A stretch of 64,000 bases of DNA from Ulva prolifera (Eukaryota > Chlorophyta > Ulvophyceae > Ulvales > Ulvaceae), in assembly GCA_023078555.1 (NCBI GenBank), contig CM041201.1, forward strand, positions 8,129,172 through 8,193,171, given 5' to 3'. Shown here one piece after another: positions 36,796 to 49,408 of this stretch (position 1 is the first letter of the stretch; every line of letters begins with the position of its first letter). The notes under the pieces were generated by a model that saw nothing but the letters and a program-made list of their open reading frames with translations, was not told the DNA's origin and made no database searches. Made by a program: the position numbers and the translations under genes.

Positions 36796-39521
36796 ATGCG
36801 ATGGCTAAATCAACGATCTATGGCAGAAAAAACAGGCCTGGGGGCATGTGCAGGAATCCTGGTGCGTTCAGCCATTGCCGTTTGGCGATCGCATCAGTGG
36901 CATCACACCGCTCGTGACAAATGTGGAATACAGGCACTGATCCTGCTATACTACATCATTGAAGATCATGATGTCCTCTTTATTTTGTCCGAAGCATGCC
37001 ATCTGGCTGGGTTGGGAATACTCATCTACAAGCTGCAGCAGAAACGTTCAGCTGCAGGTGAGTCCAGCTGGTGTACGGATGTGAGTGGACTGACAATCAA
37101 TCGTCAGCTTGATAGACTGCAGATCTTCCAGAAAAGGCCCTAAGCTGTCTTTGTATTCTGCCCTGGATACACATTCGATCGCAACCCATGCTTCTCGTGC
37201 AGGCTTGTCTTTGCGCACGCAGGTCCTCACAGCTGTATTCTTGGGGATCCGCCTTGTCTGCAGGTGCGATGCAACTGCTTCATAATCCCGTGTCCAAATG
37301 TTCCGCAGCCGGCTTTCCGTCAGCCTATCATTTGCGCCAGCACGATGTATCCTCAGCCTGTCGCTGGCAGATGTGGCAACAGCCATGCTGGTCGGAAAGC
37401 CCCTCGTTCCTCAGGCCGTGCAGTCGCTGACCGGCCGCCTCTGTGCAGCTTCATCATGGAGTATGATGTCCACACGATACTGGACATGCTCACGTTGGCT
37501 GCGACGGGGTGGGTCATGTACATGATGTACTTCAAGCTGAAGACCACGTATCAAGCAGACAAGGACACCTTACTTGAAGCTTACATCGTATGCTTCTAAA
37601 GCTGCATGCCGATCATAGCCTGAGTGCTAACGAGCCACGTGCTGTTGTATCTGCACGCTGTGAGCTCAACAACCCATCTGACCTGGCATCCTCCTGTGCT
37701 AAACCATCTGGCCCCACACCGGCTCCCAGTGCCTGCCTATATCTAGCTCTTCCACATGCGCCCAGCCCACATCACTTGCCACAGCGTGCCTACTGCAACT
37801 CCCTTGTGATGTTAGCCCATCACACGAGCTGGTGAGCAGAACAGACCATGCCCTTCACACAGTTCCCGGCCGGTGCAGCTCGTGCCCTGTCTCTTGCTGG
37901 CGCTCGTGTCCCACCCAGTGACCCGGCATGCCTGGGTCAACCGGGTGCTGTGGGCATTCTGTGTCTACGTCGAGGCGGTCTCGGTGGCACCCCAGGTCAT
38001 CATGATGCAGCGCAACCGCACAGTCGAGCGCTTCACGGGCCACTACGTCTTCTTCCTCGGCCTGGCGCGCTTCTTCTCCTGTGCCCACTGGCTCCTGCAG
38101 ATGGTGGACGACCGCAACTCACAGCTGTGGAAGGTGTGGCGGGACCTGCTGACACTCTGCTTGTGCACCTCTACTGATGCTTTTGCATATTCGCAGGTCT
38201 GTGCATCCTGTGTTCTTCATGTTCTGCACCACAGTGCCTCTCGCATTCCTGAGCGCTATGAGGGCTCTCCACTGCACCATCCTCCGGTATTCAGATGGGG
38301 CATCAAGCAGAGTGCTGGCGGCGCTGACTGCGTGTTGCACTGGATTTCTCAGTTTTTGCGTCAGACGCTCTCACAGTCGTTCAGTCGCATCTGTTCGACC
38401 TCTTGGATAACTTTTGGATTCAAGGGCTTGAGTCACAAGCTAGGTTGCGCTGTGCAAGTGTTCACTAACGACATGAGCTCCAGCATGGGGGGAGAGCACA
38501 AGTTAGACTGTATAGCATTGCAATTTGAACTCCCCGATCATAAGATCCGCGCAAACAGACCCAAAGCGTCAGCTCAGAGCATATCACCTTGGAATTCTAT
38601 GCCTGGTTCTGCTACTAGCATTACTCCTTGGTTAGAGCACTCACCAACTTGTCCACTGGCTTATCCATGTCAGAGAGTGAAATGATCCCCACACGGCTGG
38701 GCAGCGGCGGTCATTTTTGCGCACACATGTGGGCATTCCACTTCTGCACTACATGGAAAACTGCTTGGTATGCAATCATGGCAACCACTGGCTTTCACAC
38801 CCTGCCTGACACCACAGCCTGCCAGGTCGAACACTGACTCCTCTGCTACTGGCTTGGGCTTGCCCTACTTCACTATGTTAAGCATCGCAACGTCGAACCA
38901 GCCTGGCGGAGCGCTGTGCAAGTGCAGAGCTTGCAGGTTAAGCGGCGCCCGCCTGTTCGATTGAGCCTGCCCATCTGCACAGCACAGCACCACATTTCAT
39001 GCTACTTCGCTCGCATAGGCGTTCAGGCAGTGGTCTGCATGGCTGTGACGGCTGGATCCTGCCATGGGGCACTGTTGTTCACTGGCAGTGCGCTGGGCTG
39101 TTTCCGTGGCAATTCTACGACTGCCGTGTACACTTTGTGCTACATCTTGTCTGAATTGCTCATAACAGTCAGGAGCATTGGATACTGCAGCATGAGTGCA
39201 ATGAACAGAGGCAGCTTGTGTACAGGCTGTGTTCTTGCCATTATCATACGTACTCTACGTGAGAATTTCTCTGTGTGTCTTTTCTGTGCACTGGTGATGT
39301 CCAAGTGCACCTCAATTGTCCACACCTCTGAGGTGATAAATCATGCGCCAGGCTCACGTGGCGGCTGTGGTGTGCAGGCGGTGGGGTCAGGCATCTGGCC
39401 GCTGATGGTGCTCGTGTCTGAGATCGTGCAGACGGTCATCCTCGCAGACTTCTGCTACTACTACGTCAAATCCATAGCCTCAGGCATAGAGCTGGTCCAG
39501 CTGCCTGCTGGGATTGTCTAG
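36796..39521 (+). CDS. ERD2-like ER lumen protein-retaining receptor family
   Basis: Six exons, 36796-36861, 36934-37057, 37203-37263, 37449-37587, 37879-38133 and 39378-39521, give 262 residues with phases 0, 1, 2, 0 and 0. The protein matches the larger plant ERD2-like class along its whole length: EDHDVLFILSEACHLAG, LGILIYKLQQKRSAAG, SFIMEYDVHTILDMLT, VNRVLWAFCVYVEAVS, QVIMMQRNRTVERFTGHY, LARFFSCAHWLLQ and EIVQTVILADFCYYYVK, ending LPAGIV as in plants. It has about seven membrane segments. Classical ERD2 returns K/HDEL proteins from Golgi to ER; the larger class shares the fold but its ligand is less clear. The ATG at 36796 matches the plant start. An in-frame ATG at 36721 would add 25 residues. 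The last intron is 1,244 bases, far longer than the others. Confidence 0.92.
38134..39377 (+). other. Long last intron of the ERD2-like gene
   Basis: This 1,244-base intron begins GTGTGG and ends TGTGCAG, phase 0. The other introns of the gene are 72 to 291 bases. It is TG/CA-rich and holds no recognisable gene. Confidence 0.75.
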
Positions 39522-42500
39522 AGCAGCCCCTCGCAGCTCGCCTGAGCGCAACAGTAGCCTGGAGCGTAGCACCGGCGTGTTCAGTCTGGCAGCAGGAGCA
39601 GCCACGTGTGTGCAGCGCTGTGCTGGGACACTGTCCACCTTCCATTGACCGGATTTCAAAAGATGGTTCGCCCCCGCAGAGCGCAGCAATGCACTCTGCC
39701 GTCCTGTAAAAGAGCATTCACTTCTCTCGAGTCCATGTGAGAGACGCAGCTCATGTGATGTCGCTCTTGTGCTGTGACCATGAGCCGACACTGATCCTGC
39801 CCTGCTGACAACGCTCAGACATGTGGGAGATCATCAAGGCATGTATGCGATTGCGTGGGACTCCACTGCTCGGGCTGGTGCTGGCATGATCTCAGGGCGG
39901 CAGGCACTGCATAACGGAATGCCATGCCATAAGGGAAGGCAAGTAAGCATACTGCATCAAGGCCGGACGCAATTTCACAATCTGTATGTTCCTCAAAGAC
40001 GACATTGCAGCACCCCGCCGCTGGATGTGGACTTTGTCCGCTAGATTGATATGCGCAGTTCTGATCCATCCTGCCGTGTGCTATGTGATGCGGGTTCTGT
40101 TCCTTTTTTTTCCTGTGTGCACTTGCCATGCTGTCCATACGGTCGCATGCACAGATGATTGGAACTGTAAGCAGTCGGTGCCAGCTCCAGATCAACCTTC
40201 AGCCGTAGCACCACCAAGATGTGAGTAGAAACACTTGTGTTGCAGTAGAGCTACAAATCAAAGCTCTGTAGCGCAGTACACGCAGGGAAGATACTGTAGC
40301 ATGCTCTACTGCAGTATCAGGACGCTGTTAAGTAGACACCAAAGCTGCCAGAAAACGAACAGCTCAGCGGGGACCGCAGGCACTACTGATACGAAAGTGT
40401 TGGTATATGATGCGTGGCAGAGAGGCTGCACTCAGCAGCCCTCGGGTCTCTCGCGTTTTCTAGGCTCTGTTTCAAGAGGTATATGCAGAGCCTCCTGTAT
40501 GTGCTTACGGAGTAAGCCTTCGATCCAGGGCTCAGGTGTGTGGGCTGCACCAGCATACGCAGCGACCTTCTGTGGGTCCATATACTTGCTGCCTCGGCAG
40601 GTGGAAACTCCGATCCTATATGTGTGCTGCAGTGGCTCACCAATGAACTGCCAGGCTGTTATGTTGCCAGGATACTCAGTGGTGTATGCTTCATCCTAGA
40701 GCCAGTATACACCCTTCGGGGTGATGCACCAGCACCACTGTCCCTGAACGATCTGTAGTCAGGGCCCGCAAAGCATGAGGAAGCGCCCCACATCTGCAGT
40801 GTCACAGTTCTGCAGTGTTCAGAGCCAGTGTGATGCGGGACGGTGAAATAGTCATGCCTGCTCGCAAATATGAGTGACCAAGTGGGGTGGTTTACCCCTT
40901 CGGCATATGTGGTCCCGTTAACTCGTAGTTGTCAATGTCCAAAGGGAAACGGCTCAGCAAATTCAGATTCATCTTTACGTTTACCAACTGCATGGGCACA
41001 TGCTTAAACGATCTCGTTTGAGTGTGTGCAGAGGGATGCTGGTCAAACATGCCTGCGCCTGCAGAGAGCCAGAGAGCCCCACACCCAGAGGAGAGTCCCA
41101 TCAGCACGAAGGCGCTGTACTCACAGGACATTGCATCGTAGAGTCTTAAGCATCTCATACCGTTTCAAAATGATGTCACAGACCTACACACCCACAAGAC
41201 TGCATGGTATACTGTATATGAGTATACTCATATTTGGTACAAAGAAGGCCGTGTGCATTGTACACCGGATGTCGTTCAATTCACAAGGCTTCTTGATGGC
41301 CGTAGCTGTGAGAGGGTGGGATGTGTTTGGGCAGAAGGTGCGGGCATGGCTCTGTGGGGCCTTTGCATTGCATGTCATTCCAGTGTCAGTACCGTGTGTG
41401 TTTCTGTGTAGGCTTGCGCTGTGCAATGCGACCCGTTTTGCGCCGTGGGCTCAGGCATGGGTGACACTGAAGCATGGCCGGTGGCACTCCGCCTTGTGCA
41501 TGGTAGAGGTCGCTGCAGATTCAACAGTGCCCTGGCTGCAGCCACAGCCTGTGTTCAGCCAGAGTCAAACAGAGTCTATGGCCTGGACCCTCCAGGTCAG
41601 CATCCTCCAGCAAAGCCTTGTCGCTGTCGTTGTTTGTTTGGCAGGACAAGGATCACGTACCACGTGACATTTGGGCGGTCAACCTGCTGTGAGGTGAAGC
41701 CAGCTTACTGTGTGGCGCGCACAGCAGAAGCAGTCTGATGTCAAGTCGCCTGTTGCAGTAGCTGATGTGGTTGCTGCCATATACCGATTGAAGTACTGAG
41801 ACCCAGCGAGCTGTAACAGTGTCTGGCTTTGCCTCTCATGGAGCACCATGTGGCTATGCAGCAGAAATGTACATCTCTGGCATCCATCCGATGAGTCCTT
41901 GGTACATGTGGAAAAGCCAGTACCTGAGCAAAGGGATGCTGTGTCACATGGCTCACATCAAATCAGATCCATTCCAGAGATCCATTGAGCCAGGAGCTGC
42001 ACCATGCACATGCGCTATCGTGCCAATACTACACACATCTGGCCGATTGGTGCCTGTAGCCAAGCAATTGACGATGCTGACTAGGATTCGAAAGTCGCCT
42101 GCAAGGCCCAAACCGCACCGCAGTCAGTGCCTGCAGCAGCAAGAGTCTCAGCGGTGCATATGGATGCCTCGAGAAGCACCTGTCCAATTACTCCCGCTTG
42201 GCAGGAGATCTGACTGCCGAGCAAATGCGTGCTGCAAATTGACTGATTTGCCAGCATTTTTTGCCAGGCACCAGAATCTGCAACACTGATGCATGCTTCG
42301 GGGCCGGCAAACTGCTTCAGCAAGACAAATGTATTGCAGGCATCCATATGTCTATCTATCTGAGCCATGGCAGGCCGCAGGTGGATCGGGGTATGTAAGT
42401 GCAAATACCACTTGTCATCTTTGACTTGAGGTGGCTCGAGGCATGAAAATGTCTTGTGAGTGATGCTAGCTCATGATCGTGAAGTTCACTGTGGAGGCGG

Positions 42501-44232
42501 CACTGTTGGCGGCATCACCGTGTGTAGCTTCCAACGTGGTGTGCCTGTGGGGGAATGTTCCTCCCCGATGTCCACGGTTTCCACTTGCTGTGTCAGCCTC
42601 AGATGTGCCCATCAGCAAGCACGACGTCAATCTGGCCAGCGATTTCCGTACCGTGGGGTCGAATAGCTAGAGTAATGCCATATACCATGGCGTCTTCATC
42701 TCATGAGACGAGGATCAATTTTACACAATAATTCAGCGCATTGGTGTGTCGCACTGGGGGCAGCGAGGCGTCAGGGATCCTCTGAAGCCTGCTCAGATGT
42801 CAGGCAGCAACCTGGAGACCTGGATCAGCAGTTGCTGGAAGCGTGAGAATGGACATCAGTATAAATCCTTTACACGGCAAAGGCCAGCTTCTTTGAGTCA
42901 TATTTTACATCTCACCAGTTGTGCAGGAGAGTCCTGCAGGCTGTCCTGGTCGCGGACTTGATCCACATCACAAGCGCGCCCCAGACTCATTTAGCAGTGA
43001 GCTCATCTCACTAGCTTGTCCTTAGGGCTGATCCATGTCACGCATGCCGTTAAGAAGAGGAAATGTCTCCTCACCGACAGCAGCAAGTGCCATCAACAAG
43101 GCCTGATGCATTACATCTTGCATCGTGTGCACACTGGCGATGGTGAGCGCAACTGAGATGATCTTCCCCACGCACATGAATCAGTTGAAAAGCTGGTGAA
43201 AGCAGCATGCAGCGAAGGTGCCTATAGGCCCTTCCCAGGCATCCTAACTCATCTGCAGTAACGGATGTAGTGTTTGATGTCCCAACTGATTTTGCTGCGC
43301 AAAGTTTCAATTCTGCATTCCTGTAGCTGGTGCAACCAGAAACATGGTTGCAACTGTCTGCGAGAGTTGTCACACTGTGAGTGAGGCCTCCAGGTGAAGT
43401 GATCACGTTTGTCGTGTGAAAAGGACACACTGACAGTGTGCCTGTTGACTTCTCGCGAGAAATCGGCAATCATTGCCGATAACCACTACGGAAAGAACAA
43501 AACAGCATCTGGAGCAGGGCTGCCAACTTTCATGGCATGGCAGCACATCCTGGAAGAGGAGAATCCTATGAGCACAATTTAGCTAGTTGTTGCGACCCAG
43601 CTGCATGGATCCCCATATGCTGCATCTGTGCCCGTCGCAGTAATGCTCTCCTGGTGCACAGAACAGCCAAGGCAGTCACCTTCCCCGACGATCGGTGACT
43701 ATCTACTATGATCAATAGCTGCAGCCATGTCGGTTGATGCGTGAAATGCCGACGCATGAAGCATCGGGGCATGGGCAGTCGCTTTCATGCCTGCATTGGT
43801 GTTCAAGCTGCACGGCTTCACATCCAGGATTGTCGCAGCCCATCACATCGACAGCTTCCGATGTAGCCCCATATGCTCTTTTTAGGTGTCCTGTTCTTGT
43901 CAATCGCGACTTCTCTAGTTCATTGTATTTGTAACAGGAAACATTTGTGTTGCACCGTGTTCTGGGACAATGTTACGCACGACACATGCCCAGTGACTGT
44001 ATATCATGATGTTTAAGTGGCTGCAACTAATTCTGACCTTTTGGCTTGTCTTTAGCCAGCGCGGATCGGCCGGTGCGAGCCATTCACAGCCGTTCGTGAT
44101 ACTGGCTGAGCAATGCATGCGCATCCGCGTGTGAGCGTGGAACGCCAGCATCGCCCAAACACAGGTTCCCGGAGCAAAGGCTCAGGCAACGACAACAGAG
44201 ATGAGCCGAGAGATCACCTCGACCGCCTCACT
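39522..44232. other. 4.7 kb with no recognised gene
   Basis: The longest gene-poor interval here. It is TG/CA-rich with many short chance frames on both strands. It includes a 3' fragment of the SINE-like repeat at 40886-40985. The plus-strand frame at 41026-41667 has hydrophobic stretches but no family resemblance, and the minus-strand frame at 43071-43469 is no more convincing. Confidence 0.4.
40886..40985 (+). repeat. SINE-like repeat, 3' fragment
   Basis: About 100 bases match the 3' half of the element at 53711-53989, beginning GGTTTACCCCTTCGGCATAT and ending in CTCAGCAAATTCAGATTC plus a T/A-rich tail. The 5' tRNA-like part is missing, the usual result of 5' truncation. Confidence 0.8.
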
Positions 44233-47200
44233 ATGGCAGCGAAAACGTTATATAGTGCTGAAGTAGATGGCGGTTCCTGCGCGCGAGTAGCATTAGCAGC
44301 CCAGTTCTTGCGAATGCCCGTTTAGCAAGGCAGCAAACATGAGTCGAACAAATTTTTGTCTTGACTTTGACTCGGACTTGAAATGGGCCATGCAGGTGCG
44401 GCTGAAACCAAGCATGGTTTCGTCGCTCATGGCTGCACAAGAGAGGGGGGAAGACATCCAGCTTCTGTTTTCCGCGGCCCACTCTGCGCATGTGCGACCC
44501 TTACTTGCTTGATCGCTGCGACAATATCTGCCTCCCCGTTGGTAAGGTAATTGGAGCCAATTGTGACGCATGTATAGGTTCTCACGGTCGGGGAAAGTAA
44601 ATACAACCTCACATGCCGTGGAGAGCAAAGCAATGATCATACAGTCTGTGAGCTGGACAAAGACTGGGGGAAAGGCCGCGCCCAGGAAGTGGGTGTAGTG
44701 AAGATGCGAGGCGAAGTGCAAGTGCGCAATGCTCCGCTAAGCTTTTTTTTCACGACAGTGATCTCCATTGTTGTAGCCATCTGCTTCAATTCATATTATT
44801 GATGCAGAGTACGTTTGAGGAAAAGGCTGCCTCCGTGTCAAACGCCAAGAGCACAACCTGCGGGAATGTTGGCAAACGGATTCGGGAGGCCTGTAAACCT
44901 GCGCAACCAGTTGGCGCCAACACGTCTGCAGCGGGAGTTGCAAATTCTCATGTTCGAATGCCCGCCTGTAGCATTCTGTCGCCGCCGCGGACAGATGCTA
45001 CTTCTCCGCCTGCCCAAATTGTGCGATACTACGCATCGCGTGATCCTTATCAGGCTGCCGTATTGAGCTGAACGCATGCACGTTTCTAAATGAACAATTT
45101 TCACGCACTTGTAATTCTGTTCACGTGATGTATGGAAGAGCTCTGTCGCTGCGTGCGGGGGCCCGATGGCGTGCTTTACGCTCAGACAGGTCGCAAGTGC
45201 AGGCAGCAGGGGAACACAAAGAGTCTCGGGGCCCCTCGCCAGCCCCCCAACGCGAGACACCAGCGCCCATTACCAACTCTGAGGGGGCGATAGTTGAGAG
45301 CTCTACATTGAACGCCGTTGCTCGTGAAGCAGCGAAGCGAGCTCAGCTGAGAAACTGCGTGCTGGCGTACGTTGCCGGGAACAATTCGCGGGTCAAGCGA
45401 AAATTCACACATGGAGTACAGCAATGCTACCGTGACGCGAAGAAGAATGGTAGCGTGCGTCTCCTAGCCGTGTCTGAGTCCTGTGCCTGCATCCTGTTGT
45501 GCTCCTCGCTCGTGTACACACGCCTGTATCATACCCGCAATGGCCTCTTGCTTTGCAGGCGCCAGGCTCTTCCATCATAGATGGCGTTGTAAATGAAGTC
45601 ACTCAGACTGGAAAGTACGGCTGGCATCTCACGCCGAAGGCCCGTGATGAGTTGATAACAAAAGTGTTGCCTGAGCTCAGCTCGGCCAACCCAGCTACTC
45701 CTCCATCCGGGTTAGCAAAGGCCAGCAAGCTCTCAAAGAAGCCGAAGTCTTCACCCAAAACACAGCCCGTTCCCGCCTCAGAGTACAAGCTCAAACGGCA
45801 AAAGCTCGCCGGCGATGAGCCCACGAAGGAGGCTGCCGAGGCCAAGGTGAAACGGCAGAAAGCTCCTGGTGATGAACACATGAAGGACATCCCGGAGGCA
45901 AAGGCGAAACGCTCGAAACACTTCCCTGACCACAACACAGCCGGGCCGTCCGAGCCCAAACAGAAGAAGCACAAGTTCGTCGCTGCTGCGTCAAAGCCGT
46001 CTGCTGGCGCCTCTGCCGCTAAGTCCCATCGGCCGGAGAAGCAGGCCATGCAGGGTCCCACACACGGGTCCCCAGACGGACAGAAACGTTCGCCAGCGGC
46101 CCCGCTCCCTGCCGTGAAGGGCAGCGCGCTTGCACAGCCCAAAGCGCGCGGCGACGCCCGGCCTGCAACGGACGCTGCAGTGCCGCGGTCAACACCCCCG
46201 GTGCGGACTCCCCCCGCAGCCGCACCTAAGCCGACGGCGGCCCCAAAGCCGCGCGTGGCGCCGCGACCGGCTGCGGCCGCTCCGCCCCAGCCTGCACAGC
46301 CGGCCTCTGCGCGCAGCACCCCAGCCAGCCCGGCGGACACGCCGATGCAACACCCCCCGGAGGCACCACCGACGCGCACCGCGCGGGTGGCTAGCCCGGC
46401 CCCGCCGAAGGTCCCAGCCGAGGCGTTGATAGATCACTACCCGCCAAAGGTTGCTGCAGAGCTGCTGGAGGGCATGGGGGATGACGCGGTGAGGCCGCTG
46501 CCGGCGTGGTGCGAACCGGCGGACGAGGGGGCCGACGCCGAGGTGGAGCTGCGCTGCGGCGGCGGTGCGGAGCCGGGGTCGCCGGGGAGCAACGAGTCGG
46601 AGCCGCGGCATGACAGCGAGATGCGCGGCGGCGGCGGGGACGGCGCGGAGGGCCCGGGCCGGCGGCGGACGCGCGGCGCGCGCGCGCCGAACTACTGCGA
46701 GGAAAGCGATGATGACTTTGCAATCGACACGACGCCGGTCGCGCGCGCCGTGCATGCAGCGCCTGCTGCGCACACGGCAGCGGGGCCGGACGCTGCGGGT
46801 TACGCTGCGGCCGCGGAGCATGCCGCTCCGGAGGCAGACGCCGGGTTCTGGCGAGGTGCTGCGGCTGCGGCGGAGGCGCCGGGGGCACAGCAGCCGGCGC
46901 AGCCGGCGGGGGATCTGGAGCCGGGGCAGCTGCCCGGCCCGGACACCCCGCCGGTGCAGCTGGCGGAGGCGCCGGCAGGCAAGGGCGGCGCGCCGTGGGC
47001 GCCCGAGGTGCAGGCGGAGGCGCTGCCGCAGCCCGCGGTGTCGCTGCGGGACAGCAGCTGGTTCCGGGAGTACGCAGAGGCCGCGGCCGCGATGCGGCTG
47101 GGCCGGGCGCTGCCGACGCTCACAAAGGCGGAGGTGCCGAAAGCGTACGAGGCGTATCGGTCGCTCGCGGCGGAGGTGCAGGAGCAGATGCAGGTGATGG

Positions 47201-47358
47201 AGGCGATCGCAGCCGAGGGCGACGACAAGGCGCTGAATGCGGAGCAGCAGCACCTGCTGCATGAGTTCCAGGTCAATCAGCAGTACTGGGAGGATGCGTA
47301 CATGACTCTGGCGGCCCTGCATGATAGGCTGGGCCAGGCCCGCGCACGGGGGCAGTGA
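44233..47358 (+). CDS. Probable ELL-type RNA polymerase II elongation factor
   Basis: The two last exons are firm: one ending at 45454 and 45559-47358 (phase 0). The C-terminal 90 residues (KAYEAYRSLAAEVQEQM, LLHEFQVN, AYMTLAALHDRL) resemble the occludin/ELL domain. The segment LRNCVLAYVAGNN to HLTPKARDELITKVLPE resembles the end of the ELL domain, which in animals stimulates Pol II elongation. Between them lie about 400 residues of lysine-rich repeats (LKRQK, VKRQK) and then proline/alanine/glycine-rich linker. Upstream, in-phase pieces at 44233-44286, 44396-44491, 44645-44721 and 44808 to about 44890 could supply the N-terminus (MAAKTLYSAEVDGG; VVKMRGEVQ; GNVGKRI), but one junction is unresolved. 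A simpler model starts at the ATG 45128 and gives 708 residues. The downstream GC-rich exon produces long antisense frames that I discount. Confidence 0.55.
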
Positions 47359-48623
47359 CTGTATTCTTCGGGGCCGCGTGAGGTGGGGAGGAGGCTGTGA
47401 GGTTGGAGGGGAGGCGTAGGCGAGGTGCTGGTGAGAGTTCACAATGGGAGTCGCCAGGAGTGCAGCGTATGGCTGAATGTTTATGGTGACCATTGCAGCG
47501 GCCATAGCAGCGCTTTGCTCGAGGCTGTATTGCTGTGTTGTGTGTATCTGGCCTTTTCTAGCATGTATGTGGCGAGTTTGCCTGCCAGTGTTCCTGTAAT
47601 TGCTTGCTGTCCTTGGTGCTGATGGGATGAGTTGTGGTGTGAGGTGGGCGGCTCATAGCTGTCAGTGATGTTGCAGAACGGTTCGCAGCACATGTGCCAT
47701 TGGTTGAAGCAAGGCCGGCTTCTCGTAGACAATCGTTCAGCTGACATCCAGAGTCACACTTGCGGATGGAACCTCCCTCAGCAAGCATCACACAACACCG
47801 TTTACAGTTTGTAGAGTTCCGAAAATTTTCTTGATGACAATCCTGTGCGAAGCGTTCGCAACTACACGGTGCTCAAATTGGTTCAAAGTAATCAACATCG
47901 AGGAAGACGTTAATGCCCGTACCCTCTCTTTAACTCGGTTGGGAACTGACATTGTGCATTGAATAACAGCAAGTGGCCAAGGAGTGCGCGGTGCAGACGA
48001 GCTGAGGCAGTTTGTGTGACATGAGGCACAAAGAACAGGCAGAGTGAAAGCCTCATGGTTGCACACGCTGAATAGGCATGCTGAAGAGCACCATGTAGCG
48101 CACACGTCCATGGTCCGCTGGCTGTGAGCAACTCCAGGTTCTGTGCAGCAGAGGAACTGAACAGCGCAGCTGCTCAGCTACCAGCAGTATGCCGATGACG
48201 CTTCGGGTGTCAACCCTCAGCAGCCAGCAGCCAGCGAGAGAGCCTCATAGTCACTGTGGCAGCCCCCTTTTGCGTGGCAGAAATGGTGAGCCAGTGTTTG
48301 GTCGGGCTGCAGTCTGACGTTGGTCGCATGTGAATTCACATTTGCTGCATATGCTGACACGGGCAGCCTGCCGACATTTCAGTGCACTATGGTACAGCAC
48401 ACAGACGATCGGCAAGTCTCGCGATGATCACTACATACTGTCTATGCGTGCTCACATGTGCGGAATCCCCGTTCGAATCAATCTGATGCAGGTTGCTCAG
48501 GTCTGGCAGTGTGATGCATCAATGCATGTGCTTGGCTGACCGAGAGTCAGACCGGTGTGTGTAGCGGCATCATGTGACCAGGTTCTGCTTCATGTTGCTG
48601 TGTTTGTTTCTGTGTCATGTATG

Positions 48624-48740
48624 GAGATGTTCAAGCCAACATTTGTATTCGTGTTCCCTGTGCAACAAGCGAAGCCAAACACGCTGTGGCTTCGCTTGTT
48701 GCACAGGGAACACGAGTACAAATGTTGGCTTGAACATCTC
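48624..48740. repeat. Near-perfect 54-bp inverted repeat (hairpin)
   Basis: The left arm is 48624-48677 and the right arm 48687-48740, separated by nine bases. When folded, all 54 positions pair; the single difference (48648 T against 48716 G) is a wobble pair on one strand. Arms begin GAGATGTTCAAGCC and end CAAGCGAAGCCA. There is no coding potential shared by both arms. It may be a foldback element or a small-RNA precursor. Confidence 0.95.
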
Positions 48741-49343
48741 ACGCACAGCAACAGGCATGATCGCTCAATGTCTATCGTGTATCGCCCGCAGTCTGCCTCA
48801 CCACACGCCTGCACACCTGTACCAATGCACCGCCTTTTCTCCGCTCTGCAGATATCTGCAGCCCATCGACCTCGTCACCCGAGGCACAGAAGATTCTGAG
48901 GGACGGCATGTGAATCGATGGGGACTTTGTGTCTGTAGCTGGGGCAGATGGTGTAGCAGTGCATGCTGTTGGCATATAGCCTGCTTACAAGCAGAAGTTC
49001 CAGCCAGACATGTCTCTCCCACTTGCTCTGCAGCTGCATGCTACTGCACCGCTGTTTACAGCAGAGTCAAGACAGTTGCTGGATCGTTGGACATGCTTTT
49101 GCTACCTGTCTCTCGGGTTCAATGGCCACATGGGCTGACACCTGGGGCTCTGAGCTCGCATGCGTGGAACCTCAGCCACAACGTCGTGGCCCGTCAGCCG
49201 CTCAGCTGCACAGATCAACTCGGCCTGCCTGGGAGTCATCTACAGCTCACGTGTGCACAGCATGTGAGGGACTTCATATCAGTGCAAGTGATTGCTGTTG
49301 CCATGACATCTGCAGTTGAGAGGCATGTCACACACAGAGTCGC

Positions 49344-49408
49344 CAAGGACGACAGATGCAGGTGAGCAAAGTGTCCTCGCTGTTGCAGCCATGCATCTGT
49401 CGTCCTTG
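49344..49408. repeat. 17-bp inverted repeat with 31-base spacer
   Basis: CAAGGACGACAGATGCA at 49344-49360 is repeated inverted at 49392-49408. A second pair, GCTGTTGCAG just before the right arm and CTGCAACAGC just after it, could form an alternative stem. No function is known. Confidence 0.75.

Noticed and set aside
41026-41667. 213-codon plus-strand frame with hydrophobic stretches
   Set aside because: Codon use is like the surrounding TG/CA-rich DNA rather than local genes, and no domain is visible.
46189-47505. A 438-codon antisense frame over the ELL-like gene
   Set aside because: It is a shadow of the GC-rich coding exon, arginine- and leucine-rich with no domain, and it lacks an ATG-led gene structure.
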